Origin: Makana argininalis_B
Lineage (GTDB): Bacteria; Pseudomonadota; Gammaproteobacteria; Enterobacterales; Enterobacteriaceae
DNA length: 64,000 bases
Direction of reading: 5' to 3'
Assembly: GCA_044442785.1 (NCBI GenBank)
Contig: JBISJT010000001.1
Coordinates: forward strand, 186,001 to 250,000
The translations under genes were made by a program, and so were the position numbers. The first letter of the stretch is position 1, and every line of letters starts with the position of its first letter. The notes under the pieces were generated by a model. That model made no database searches and had not been told where the DNA came from. It saw nothing but the letters and a program-made list of their open reading frames with translations. Positions 7,503 to 16,216 of the stretch are shown here, in pieces.

Positions 7503-9416
7503 ATGGGAAAAATAATTGGAATAGATTTAGGTACTACTAATTCTTGTGTATCGATTATAGAAAATGGAAAACCAAAAGTAATTGAAAATATTGAAGGTGA
7601 TAGAACAACACCTTCAATTGTTGCTTATACCAAAAATAATGAAATTTTAGTTGGACAACCAGCAAAAAGACAGTCAATTACTAATCCTGAAAATACTTTA
7701 TTTGCAATAAAAAGACTTATAGGTAGAAGATTTAAAGATAAAGAAGTTCAGCGTGATGTTAATATAATGCCTTATAAAATAATACAAGCAGATAATGGTG
7801 ATGCTTGGATACAAATTAAAAATAAAAAAATATCACCTCCTCAAATTTCAGCTGAAATTTTAAAAAAAATGAAAAAAACAGCTGAAGAATATATTAAAGA
7901 AAAAATTAGTGATGCTGTGATCACTGTTCCTGCATATTTTAATGATGCTCAACGTCAAGCAACAAAAGATGCAGGTCGTATAGCAGGTTTAAATGTAAAA
8001 CGAATAATAAATGAACCAACCGCAGCTGCTTTAGCTTATGGTTTAGATAAAGAAACTGGAAATAGAATTATTGCAGTTTATGATTTAGGTGGTGGTACAT
8101 TTGATATTTCTATTATAGAAATAAATGATGTTGATGGAGAAAAAGCTTTTGAAGTTTTATCTACAAATGGGGATACACATTTAGGTGGTGAAGATTTTGA
8201 TAGTAAATTAATTAATTACTTAGCAGATGAATTTAATAAAAATGAAGGAATAGATCTTAGAAAGGATCCTTTAGCAATGCAAAGGTTAAAAGAAGCATCT
8301 GAGAAAGCAAAAATAGAATTATCTTCATCACATCAAACAGATGTTAATTTACCTTATATAACAGCAGATAATAATGGCCCAAAGCATATGAATTTACAAA
8401 TTACTCGTGCTAAATTAGAATCTCTTGTTGAAAATTTAGTAAATTGTACTCTTAAACCATTAAAAATATCTTTAAAAGATGCGAAATTATCAATATCTGA
8501 TATTAAAGATATTATATTAGTTGGTGGTCAAACTCGTATGCCTTTAGTGCAAAAAATAGTTACAAATTTTTTTAATAAAAAACCAAGAAAAGATATTAAT
8601 CCTGACGAAGCAGTAGCTATTGGTGCATCAGTTCAAGGTGGTGTTTTAGCTGGTGATGTTAAAGATGTTTTATTATTAGATGTTACTCCTTTATCATTAG
8701 GTATAGAAACAATGGGTGGTGTAATGACAACTTTGTTAAATAAAAATACAACCATTCCTACTAATCATAGTCAAATTTTTTCAACTGCAGAAGATAATCA
8801 ATCTGCTGTAACTATACATATATTACAAGGTGAACGTAAAAGAGCTATAGATAATAAATCATTAGGACAATTTAATTTAGATGGTATTGAACCAGCAATG
8901 CGTGGAACTCCTCAAATTGAAGTTACTTTTGATATAGATGCTGATGGTATTTTACATGTTAATGCAAAAGATAAAAAAAGTGGAAGAGAGCAAAAAATCA
9001 CAATAAAAGCTTCTTCAGGTTTAAAAGAAGAAGAAATAAAAAAAATGGTAGAAGAATCTAAAATTAATGCTGAATCAGATAAAAAATTTGAAGAATTAAT
9101 TCAAATAAAAAATCAAGCTGATTATTTATTACATAGTAGTAAAAAACAATTAAAAGAAATGGAAAAGAAAATTTCTAAAGAAAATAAAAATTTAATTGAA
9201 GAAGCATGTAAAAATTTAGAAAATGAACTTAAAGGAGAAGATAAATCTGAAATAAGTAAAAAAATGCAATTATTAATAAATATTACTAGTAAGATAATAA
9301 AACCAGAAGATACAAAAAATACAAAAGATCAAGAAAAAAATAATAAAAAAAATAATAATACTTCAAAAGAAAATGTAGTAGATGCTGAATTTGAAGAACT
9401 TAAAGATAAAAAATAA
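7503..9416 (+). CDS. dnaK: chaperone DnaK (Hsp70)
   Basis: DnaK is the ATP-dependent Hsp70 chaperone, working with DnaJ and GrpE on unfolded proteins. The ATPase domain shows IGIDLGTTNSCVSI at the N-terminus, VPAYFNDAQRQATKDAG, and VYDLGGGTFDISI near residue 200. The linker and substrate domain begin at VLLLDVTPLSLGIETMGG. The 637-residue length matches E. coli (638), including the helical lid and a C-terminal DAEFEELKDKK close to the family end. A poly-Asn/Lys stretch before the end reflects A+T drift. dnaJ follows 110 bases later. Confidence 0.98.
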   Translation: MGKIIGIDLGTTNSCVSIIENGKPKVIENIEGDRTTPSIVAYTKNNEILVGQPAKRQSITNPENTLFAIKRLIGRRFKDKEVQRDVNIMPYKIIQADNGDAWIQIKNKKISPPQISAEILKKMKKTAEEYIKEKISDAVITVPAYFNDAQRQATKDAGRIAGLNVKRIINEPTAAALAYGLDKETGNRIIAVYDLGGGTFDISIIEINDVDGEKAFEVLSTNGDTHLGGEDFDSKLINYLADEFNKNEGIDLRKDPLAMQRLKEASEKAKIELSSSHQTDVNLPYITADNNGPKHMNLQITRAKLESLVENLVNCTLKPLKISLKDAKLSISDIKDIILVGGQTRMPLVQKIVTNFFNKKPRKDINPDEAVAIGASVQGGVLAGDVKDVLLLDVTPLSLGIETMGGVMTTLLNKNTTIPTNHSQIFSTAEDNQSAVTIHILQGERKRAIDNKSLGQFNLDGIEPAMRGTPQIEVTFDIDADGILHVNAKDKKSGREQKITIKASSGLKEEEIKKMVEESKINAESDKKFEELIQIKNQADYLLHSSKKQLKEMEKKISKENKNLIEEACKNLENELKGEDKSEISKKMQLLINITSKIIKPEDTKNTKDQEKNNKKNNNTSKENVVDAEFEELKDKK

Positions 9417-9466
9417 TAATTTTTTAATATAATATAAATATATTTATATATATTTTATGATACAAT

Positions 9467-9495
9467 CACGAACATAAATAAATTTTATGTTCGTG
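9467..9495 (+). promoter_or_regulatory. intercistronic hairpin between dnaK and dnaJ
   Basis: CACGAACATAAA (9467-9478) pairs perfectly with TTTATGTTCGTG (9484-9495) around the loop TAAAT. With four C/G pairs it is unusually stable for this genome. It has no T tract after it, so it more likely gives partial termination or blocks 3'-5' decay, adjusting the DnaK:DnaJ ratio. Confidence 0.6.
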
Positions 9496-9526
9496 TATTA
9501 AATTTATAATTATATTTAGGAAAAAA

Positions 9527-10636
9527 ATGTCAAAATTAGACTATTATGAAATTTTAGGTGTTTCTAGAAATTCAGAAGAAATAGAAATAAAAAAAGCTTA
9601 TAAACGTTTAGCAATGAAATTTCATCCAGATAGAAATTTAGGAAATAAAAAAGCAGAATCTAAATTTAAAGAAATTAAAGAAGCATATGAAATATTAAAA
9701 GATCCTAAAAAACGTTCAGCATATGACCAATATGGACACTCTGCATTTGATCAAAGTGTTAATGTAGAAGAAAATTCAGATTTTAGTGATATATTCGGAG
9801 ATGTTTTTGGCGATATATTTAATGGAAATAAAAGACAAAATGTTAAAAGAGGTTCTGATTTACAATATAATATTCAAATATCTCTTGAAGATTCAGTCAA
9901 AGGTGTTATAAAAGAAATACGTATTAAAACTTTTGATAAATGTAATTTTTGTAACGGAAGTGGTGCAAAATCAAAAAATTCAATAATAAATTGTAAATCA
10001 TGTAATGGTAATGGACAGATACATACTAGACAGGGTTTTTTTACTGTACAGCAAACCTGTCCATACTGTATGGGATGCGGAACAGTTATTAAAAATATAT
10101 GTATAAAATGTAATCGGGGTAGAATAGAAAAACTAAAAATGTTATCTGTAAAAATACCATCGGGAGTAGATTCTGGAGATAGAATACGATTAACAGGAAA
10201 AGGAGAAGCTGGAGAATATGGAATAGATCCTGGTGATTTATATGTACAAATAAATATTAAAAAACATCCTATATTTGAACGTGAAGAAAATAATCTTTAT
10301 TGTGAAATACCTATTAATTTTTCAAAAGCTGCTTTAGGTGGTGAAATAGAAATACCAACTCTTTATGGAAAATTAAAATTAAAAATACCTTTAGAAACAC
10401 AAACAGGTAAAATTTTTAGAATAAGAGGAAAAGGTGTTAAATCATTACGTGGCGTATCTATTGGTGATTTATTATGTAAAATAGTTGTAGAAACACCTGT
10501 AAAACTTAATAATTATCAAAAAAAATTGTTATTTGATCTTGAAAAAAGCTTTTATAATTCATATGAAAATAATAATATTCCTAAATCTAAAAAATTTATT
10601 GAAAGTGTTAAAAAATTTTTTAATAAAAATAATTAA
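9527..10636 (+). CDS. dnaJ: co-chaperone DnaJ (Hsp40)
   Basis: DnaJ delivers substrates to DnaK and stimulates its ATPase. The J domain has the essential HPD at residues 33-35. A short Phe/Gly/Asp-rich linker with repeated DIFGDVFGD motifs follows. The zinc region has four Cys pairs: CNFCNGSG, CKSCNGNG, CPYCMGCG and CIKCNRGR. The last is one residue shorter than the E. coli CNKCHGHGR form, but both cysteines remain. The C-terminal substrate-binding domain is full. Total length is 369 (E. coli about 376). It is transcribed behind dnaK from the heat-shock promoter. Confidence 0.97.
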   Translation: MSKLDYYEILGVSRNSEEIEIKKAYKRLAMKFHPDRNLGNKKAESKFKEIKEAYEILKDPKKRSAYDQYGHSAFDQSVNVEENSDFSDIFGDVFGDIFNGNKRQNVKRGSDLQYNIQISLEDSVKGVIKEIRIKTFDKCNFCNGSGAKSKNSIINCKSCNGNGQIHTRQGFFTVQQTCPYCMGCGTVIKNICIKCNRGRIEKLKMLSVKIPSGVDSGDRIRLTGKGEAGEYGIDPGDLYVQINIKKHPIFEREENNLYCEIPINFSKAALGGEIEIPTLYGKLKLKIPLETQTGKIFRIRGKGVKSLRGVSIGDLLCKIVVETPVKLNNYQKKLLFDLEKSFYNSYENNNIPKSKKFIESVKKFFNKNN

Positions 10637-10658
10637 TTTTAAAAATTAAAAACTTAAA

Positions 10659-10931
10659 TTATTCATTATGACTAATACTTCTAATTTTGTTCATTATTCT
10701 TTTTTTATAACGTGATGCTTTGTTTTTATGTATTAAACCTTTTGTAGACTGTCTGTCAATAAATGATTGAAATTTTAAAAAAACATTTTTAGATAAATTT
10801 AAATCATTTTTATCAATATAAAATTTAATTTTTTTTAAAAAATTTTTAATACATGATTTTTTACTTATATTGTATTTTCTTTTTTTTTTTGATTGCAAGT
10901 CTCTTTTGATAGATGATTTTATTTTAGACAA
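10659..10931 (-). CDS. rpsT: 30S ribosomal protein S20
   Basis: S20 is a helical primary 16S rRNA-binding protein. The 90-residue, Lys-rich sequence ends with the family-typical segment GLIHKNKASRYKKRIMNKIRSI. It is convergent with dnaJ and divergent from ileS. In E. coli, rpsT is also divergent from the ribF-ileS-lspA operon; ribF is missing here. Confidence 0.95.
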   Translation of the reverse strand: MSKIKSSIKRDLQSKKKRKYNISKKSCIKNFLKKIKFYIDKNDLNLSKNVFLKFQSFIDRQSTKGLIHKNKASRYKKRIMNKIRSISHNE

Positions 10932-11017
10932 GTGTAATCCTTATAAAATATTGAATTTTTATAATTTTTATTAAATTAATATTTTCATTAAATTATTAAT
11001 TTATAATTAAAAATATT

Positions 11018-11078
11018 TATTTATTTAATAATATAAAACAACATTATAATAATGTTGTTTTATATTATTAAATAAATA
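11018..11078. repeat. 28-bp perfect stem, 5-base loop, in the divergent rpsT/ileS spacer
   Basis: The inner arms AAAACAACATT and AATGTTGTTTT flank a five-base ATAAT loop, and perfect pairing continues outward to 11018 and 11078. It sits between two divergent genes, 86 bases from rpsT and 123 bases from ileS, where a terminator for either neighbour is not expected. It may be a relic terminator of a lost gene such as ribF, a leader structure, or a cruciform site. Confidence 0.85.
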
Positions 11079-11201
11079 TTTCATATATTTTAAAAAAATA
11101 AATAAAATTAATTATAATTAAATTATAACATATTTTAATTTTTAAATACATTTTAAAAAAATTTTATTATTTAAATTTTAAAAAAAAATTTGGAAAAATA
11201 A

Positions 11202-14021
11202 ATGTTAAATTATAAAAAAACTTTAAATTTACCTATAACATCTTTTCCTATGAAAGCAAATCTTCCTACAAAAGAAAATAAAATTTTAAAAAAATGGTAT
11301 AAAGAAGATATTTATCAACACATTAGATTAAATAAAAAAAAAAAAAAAAACTTCATATTACATGACGGACCTCCATACGCAAATGGAAATATACATATTG
11401 GACATGCAGTTAATAAAATTATAAAAGATATTATTATTAAATATAAAAGTCTTAATGGGTATAATGCTCCTTATATACCAGGATGGGATTGTCATGGATT
11501 ACCTATTGAATTACAAGTAAATAAAATTTTAGGAAAAAATATAAATTTAATAAAAATTAAAGATTTTATATTAAATTGTCGTAAATATTCTTTAAAACAA
11601 GTAAAAAATCAAAAAAAAGATTTTATTAGACTTGGTGTTATTGCTGATTGGAATAATCCTTATTTAACTATGGATTTTAAAACTGAAGCTAATATTATTC
11701 GTACTTTTAGTAAAATAATATCTAATAATTATTTATATCAAGGATTAAAACCTATTCATTGGTGTATTGAATGTAAATCTTCATTATCAGAAGCAGAAGT
11801 AGAATATTTAAATATTAATTCAACATCTATGTATGTAGCTTTTGAAGCTTTAAATTCTTCATTAGTTTATTCAAAATTTTCTATTAATAATTTAAAATTA
11901 AAAATTTCAATAATAATTTGGACAACTATGCCATGGACATTACCAGATAATAGAGCAATAGCTGTAAATAAAAAATTTGATTATTTTTTAATACAAACTA
12001 AAAATATGATTTATATAATATACTATAAATTAGTAGAAAAATTAATGTTAAAATATAAAATAAAAAAATGGAAAATAATAGGCAAAGCTAAAGGTAAAAA
12101 TTTAGAATTTCTAAAATTCAAACATCCTTTTATGAATTTTACTATACCTATTATTTTAAGTAATAATATTAATTCAGATATGGGTACTGGTGCAGTACAT
12201 ATATCACCTAGTCATAGTAATGATGATTATATTGTTTCTGAAAAATATAATTTAGAAATTTTTGATTCTACTAATAATAACGGTGAATATATTAAAAATA
12301 CATTACCTGAATTAGATGGTATTAAAGTATTAAAAGCAAATAAAATTTTAATTAAAATATTAAAAAGTAAAAACTTATTAATATATGTACATAAATTTAA
12401 TCATAATTATCCTCATTGTTGGAGACATAAAACACCTATTATATTTAGAGCCACCCCTCAATGGTTTATAAATATAGATAAAAATAATTTAAGAAAAAAA
12501 TTATTAAATTCTATTACAAATGTAAATTGGATTCCAAAATGGGGAAAAAATAGAATTAAAAATATGATTATTAATCGTCCTGATTGGTGTATTTCTCGTC
12601 AAAGAGTATGGGGTATTCCAATGTCATTATTTGTTCATAATGAAACTAATAAAATTCATCCTCGTACTATTGAAATACTTGAAATAATAGCAAAAAAAGT
12701 TGAAATATATGGTATTCAAGCTTGGTATGATTTAGATCCATTAAGTATGATTGGTTATGATTTTATCAATTATCATAAAATTTCAGATACATTAGATATT
12801 TGGTTTGATTCTGGATCAACTTTTTTTTCTGTTTTAAAAAATAGATTAGAATGTATAAAAAAAAAAAATATAGATATTTATTTAGAAGGTTCAGATCAGC
12901 ATAGAGGATGGTTTATGTCTTCTTTAATAATATCAACTATTATTAATAAAAAAGCACCTTATAAAGCAGCATTAACTCATGGTTTTACTGTTGATAATAA
13001 AGGACGTAAAATGTCAAAATCAGTTGGAAATGTATTTAATATTAATAATATAATAAATACATTAGGAGCTGATATTGTAAGATTATGGGTTGCATCTAAT
13101 GATTATACTAATGAAATGCCTGTTTCTGAAAAAATTATTAAAAAATCAATAGATAATTATCGTAAAATAAGAAATACTGTAAGATTTTTACTAGCTAATA
13201 TAAATGACTTTAACCCTAAATATCATATTATAAAATTTAAAGATATGGTAAAATTAGATATTTGGGCAATATCTAAAACTAAAGAAGTGCAAAATGAAAT
13301 TTTATTATTTTATAAAAATTATGATTTTCATAATGTTGTAAAAAGAATTATGTATTTTTGTTCAATAGAAATGAGTTCTTTTTATTTAGATATTATCAAA
13401 GATCGTCAATATACATTTCATAAATGTAGTATATATAGACGTAGTTGTCAAACTGCAATATATCATATAATTGAATCTCTTGTTCGTTGGATTTCTCCCA
13501 TTATTTCTTTTACTGCTGATGAAATATGGGATTTTATTCCTGGTAATAGAAATAAAAACATTTTTTTAGAAGAATGGTATAATTGTTTATATGGTTTAGA
13601 AGAAAAAAGTAAATTTAATAATAATTTTTGGAAAATAATTATAAAAATACGTAATGAAATTAATAAAATAATAGAAATAAAACGTAAAAATAAAATTATT
13701 AATAGTTCTTTAGAATCATGCATAATATTACACGCAAAACCTTATATTTATAACATATTAAAAAAATTAGGTAATGAAATTAAATTTATATTTCTTACTT
13801 CTAAAGTATTATTATCTAATTATGATAATTCTGATTTTAATTCAATAAAATGTGAAAATATTGAAGGTTTAAAAATAAATATAATTAAAATTAAAGGTAA
13901 AAAATGTCCTCGTTGTTGGCATTTTGAAAACAATAATAATTATAAAAAAAAATATTCAGACATATGTAAAAGATGTATACTTAATACATTAGGTTCGGGA
14001 GAAAAAAGAAAATTTGTATAA
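11202..14021 (+). CDS. ileS: isoleucyl-tRNA synthetase
   Basis: IleRS charges tRNA-Ile. This class I synthetase has the HIGH motif in GPPYANGNIHIGHAVNK, the editing (CP1) domain including the TTMPWTLPDNRAIA region, and the KMSKS motif in GRKMSKSVGN. The C-terminal zinc ribbon is intact, with CPRCWHFEN and CKRCILN. The length of 939 residues matches E. coli (938). lspA follows at 33 bases, as in the E. coli operon, but ribF is not upstream. Confidence 0.98.
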   Translation: MLNYKKTLNLPITSFPMKANLPTKENKILKKWYKEDIYQHIRLNKKKKKNFILHDGPPYANGNIHIGHAVNKIIKDIIIKYKSLNGYNAPYIPGWDCHGLPIELQVNKILGKNINLIKIKDFILNCRKYSLKQVKNQKKDFIRLGVIADWNNPYLTMDFKTEANIIRTFSKIISNNYLYQGLKPIHWCIECKSSLSEAEVEYLNINSTSMYVAFEALNSSLVYSKFSINNLKLKISIIIWTTMPWTLPDNRAIAVNKKFDYFLIQTKNMIYIIYYKLVEKLMLKYKIKKWKIIGKAKGKNLEFLKFKHPFMNFTIPIILSNNINSDMGTGAVHISPSHSNDDYIVSEKYNLEIFDSTNNNGEYIKNTLPELDGIKVLKANKILIKILKSKNLLIYVHKFNHNYPHCWRHKTPIIFRATPQWFINIDKNNLRKKLLNSITNVNWIPKWGKNRIKNMIINRPDWCISRQRVWGIPMSLFVHNETNKIHPRTIEILEIIAKKVEIYGIQAWYDLDPLSMIGYDFINYHKISDTLDIWFDSGSTFFSVLKNRLECIKKKNIDIYLEGSDQHRGWFMSSLIISTIINKKAPYKAALTHGFTVDNKGRKMSKSVGNVFNINNIINTLGADIVRLWVASNDYTNEMPVSEKIIKKSIDNYRKIRNTVRFLLANINDFNPKYHIIKFKDMVKLDIWAISKTKEVQNEILLFYKNYDFHNVVKRIMYFCSIEMSSFYLDIIKDRQYTFHKCSIYRRSCQTAIYHIIESLVRWISPIISFTADEIWDFIPGNRNKNIFLEEWYNCLYGLEEKSKFNNNFWKIIIKIRNEINKIIEIKRKNKIINSSLESCIILHAKPYIYNILKKLGNEIKFIFLTSKVLLSNYDNSDFNSIKCENIEGLKINIIKIKGKKCPRCWHFENNNNYKKKYSDICKRCILNTLGSGEKRKFV

Positions 14022-14053
14022 TAAATAAAATTTTAAAATTTAAAAAATTAAAT

Positions 14054-14503
14054 TTGATATATATATCAATATATATATTAATAACTGATATTATAATTAA
14101 AAAAATCATAATAAATAAATTATGTATAGGTTGTAAGTTTTATTTTTGTTATTTTATAAATATAACTAATATACATAATTTAGGAGCAGCATTTAATTTT
14201 CTATCTGATGGTTATAAATGGCAAATTCTTATTTTAAATTTTAATTCAATATTTATTATATTTTTATTTATAATAAAAATTATAATTTATGATAGTAAAA
14301 ATAAAATAAATAACATATCAAATTCTATGATTTTAGGAGGAACAATGGGTAACTTATTTGATAGATTAAATAATAAATATATAATTGATTATATAGACTT
14401 TCATATTAAAAATTTCCATTTTCCTATTTTTAATATTTCAGATATAAGTATTATTATTGGATTAATTTTAATAATATATAGAAAAAAATTAAATATAAAA
14501 TAA
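14054..14503 (+). CDS. lspA: lipoprotein signal peptidase (signal peptidase II)
   Basis: LspA is an inner-membrane aspartyl protease that removes signal peptides from prolipoproteins. Hydrophobic segments are evident, and the conserved blocks NLGAAFNFLSDGYKWQ, GGTMGNLFDRL and IDYIDFHIKNFHFPIFNISD contain both catalytic aspartates (in YIDF and NISD). The start is a TTG with no clear Shine-Dalgarno; upstream codons are open but show no better start. At 149 residues it is slightly short, missing part of the N-terminus and tail. Its presence implies that some lipoproteins are still made. Confidence 0.92.
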   Translation: MIYISIYILITDIIIKKIIINKLCIGCKFYFCYFINITNIHNLGAAFNFLSDGYKWQILILNFNSIFIIFLFIIKIIIYDSKNKINNISNSMILGGTMGNLFDRLNNKYIIDYIDFHIKNFHFPIFNISDISIIIGLILIIYRKKLNIK

Positions 14504-14531
14504 GATCAATATAAAAAATATTTATATAAAA

Positions 14532-14897
14532 TTAAATACTAAAAGAATAACCACAACTGCAAGTATTATTGTATTTTTTGTTTTTAACAATAAAACGAGA
14601 AAATTGAATTTCTTCTATGTAATCTATTGAACTTCCTACTAAATATTGACAACTTATATTATCCACTATTAATTTTTCATTTATATTATAATTTTTAATT
14701 ATTAAATCTTTTTTACTATGTTTATTATCTAATATAAAATTATATTTGAATCCTTTACAACCTCCTCCATTAATATACACTCTTAATTTAAGATTTATTT
14801 TATTTTCTTTAGCAATAAGATATTTCACTCTGATTGCTGCTTTATCTGTAAATAATATATTTAATTTTTTACTATCTAAATTATTTAAAATTGACAT
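14532..14897 (-). CDS. erpA: A-type iron-sulfur cluster insertion protein ErpA
   Basis: ErpA delivers Fe-S clusters to apoproteins, notably isoprenoid-synthesis enzymes. The three conserved cluster-ligand cysteines are present: C47 in GGGCKGF and C113/C115 in TCSCGYSFSI. The segment LKLRVYINGGGCKGFKY and QYLVGSSIDYIE are closest in memory to ErpA rather than IscA or SufA. At 121 residues it is a few longer than E. coli ErpA, with a short N-terminal addition. It is convergent with lspA, not its E. coli neighbour, so this is a rearrangement junction. Confidence 0.9.
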   Translation of the reverse strand: MSILNNLDSKKLNILFTDKAAIRVKYLIAKENKINLKLRVYINGGGCKGFKYNFILDNKHSKKDLIIKNYNINEKLIVDNISCQYLVGSSIDYIEEIQFSRFIVKNKKYNNTCSCGYSFSI

Positions 14898-14978
14898 TTT
14901 TTAAAAAATATTTTTAATATGATTATTAATATAATAAAATTATAATATATTTTAAAAATTAAAAATTTCAATATTAAA

Positions 14979-15006
14979 CTTGAAAAATTTAATTTATATT
15001 TCATTT
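14979..15006 (+). promoter_or_regulatory. possible sigma-32-like promoter upstream of rpsL
   Basis: CTTGAAA (14979-14985), a 13-base spacer and TTTCATTT (14999-15006) reproduce the -35 element and the exact spacing of the dnaK heat-shock promoter, but only CAT of the -10 core matches. A 7-mer like this occurs several times by chance in 64 kb, so the call is tentative. It lies about 220 bases before rpsL with no heat-shock gene downstream. Confidence 0.3.
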
Positions 15007-15095
15007 TTTTTTATAATAAATTAAATATTTTACTTTATTAAAATTAATTTGTTTTTAAAATGAAATTTGTTAAATTAATAAATTAATTTTTAACA

Positions 15096-15135
15096 TTAAA
15101 AACATTAAATAAATAAATTTATTTAATGTTTTTAA
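15096..15135. repeat. 18-bp perfect hairpin in the erpA/rpsL divergent spacer
   Basis: TTAAAAACATTAAATAAA pairs perfectly with its reverse complement around a TAAA loop. The 330-base spacer 14898-15227 otherwise holds A/T runs, a possible sigma-32-like promoter at 14979, and several TATAAT-like elements (about 15160-15200) that probably drive rpsL. The hairpin lies upstream of those, so it is not in the rpsL leader. Confidence 0.75.
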
Positions 15136-15227
15136 AAAAAATTTTAAAAAATTACAAATTGTATTATAATTAATTATAATAAATTAGTATAATTAAATTT
15201 AGTTTTTAAAAAAGGATATACAATACA

Positions 15228-15602
15228 ATGCCTACAATTAATCAATTAATAAGAAAATCAAGGTTTAAAAAAATTATAAAAAGTAATGTTCCAGCTCTTA
15301 ATTCTTGTCCTCAAAAAAGAGGGGTATGTATTCGTGTATATACTACAACTCCTAAAAAACCAAATTCTGCTTTAAGAAAAGTATGTAGAGTAAGATTAAC
15401 AAATGGACTTGAAGTAACTTCTTATATAGGAGGAGAAGGTCACAATTTACAAGAACATTCTGTAGTATTAATAAGAGGAGGAAGAGTAAAAGATTTACCT
15501 GGAGTTCGTTATCATACAATTCATGGTGCTTTTGATTTATCTGGAGTAAATAAAAGAAAAAACGGTAGATCTAAATATGGAACTAAAAAAATAAAATCTT
15601 AA
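15228..15602 (+). CDS. rpsL: 30S ribosomal protein S12
   Basis: S12 lies at the decoding centre and controls accuracy. The 124-residue protein has the hallmark segments CPQKRGVCIRVYTTTPKKPNSA and GGRVKDLPGVRYH. The two lysines linked to streptomycin response (in TPKKPNS and GRVKDLPG) are present in wild-type form. It opens the str operon rpsL-rpsG-fusA-tuf. AAAGGA lies upstream of the ATG. Confidence 0.98.
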   Translation: MPTINQLIRKSRFKKIIKSNVPALNSCPQKRGVCIRVYTTTPKKPNSALRKVCRVRLTNGLEVTSYIGGEGHNLQEHSVVLIRGGRVKDLPGVRYHTIHGAFDLSGVNKRKNGRSKYGTKKIKS

Positions 15603-15665
15603 TTTATATTTTAAATAAACTAATTATATTTCAATATTATATAAATAAATATTTGGAGCACTTTG

Positions 15666-16136
15666 ATGTCACGTCGTAATATTACTAATAAAAGAAAAAT
15701 ATTACCTGATACAAAATTTGGATCTGAAATAATATCTAAATTTATTAATATATTAATGATAAAAGGTAAAAAAACAATATCTGAAAAAATTGTTTATAAA
15801 GCTCTTGATTATCTTTCTAAAAAATCAGGTATAAATAATATTGAGTCTTTTAAATTAGCTTTAGAAAATGTTAGACCTATAGTTGAAGTAAAATCTAGAA
15901 GAGTTGGAGGATCAACTTATCAAGTTCCAATAGAAGTACGTCCTATTAGAAGTAACACATTAGCAATGAGATGGATTATTGAATCAGCTCGTAAAAGAAA
16001 AGAAAAAACAATGTCTTTGAGACTATATAAAGAATTATTAGATGCTACAAAAAAACAAGGATTAGCTTTTAAAAAACGTGAAGATATTCATAAAATGGCT
16101 GAAGCTAACAAAGCATTTGCTCATTATAGATGGTAA
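15666..16136 (+). CDS. rpsG: 30S ribosomal protein S7
   Basis: S7 nucleates assembly of the 16S 3' domain and contacts E-site tRNA. The start is set at the ATG at 15666 (MSRRNI), not the TTG three bases earlier, because GGAG at 15655-15658 is optimally spaced from it and the family begins MPRRR. Conserved stretches include ENVRPIVEVKSRRVGGSTYQ and the C-terminal MAEANKAFAHYRW. The length is 156 residues. Confidence 0.97.
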   Translation: MSRRNITNKRKILPDTKFGSEIISKFINILMIKGKKTISEKIVYKALDYLSKKSGINNIESFKLALENVRPIVEVKSRRVGGSTYQVPIEVRPIRSNTLAMRWIIESARKRKEKTMSLRLYKELLDATKKQGLAFKKREDIHKMAEANKAFAHYRW

Positions 16137-16216
16137 ATATTATCTTTTTAATTATATATTTAAATTTTTTATTATAAAAATTATTATTTTAATAATAGAA
16201 TACTAATGAGGTTTTA

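Noticed and set aside
13463..13723. Minus-strand ORF inside ileS
   Set aside because: Shadow of the conserved IleRS anticodon-binding region; no start signal or family resemblance.
14898..15227. Coding remnant in the erpA/rpsL spacer
   Set aside because: No reading frame over about 30 codons with family resemblance; only promoter-like and hairpin elements are supportable.
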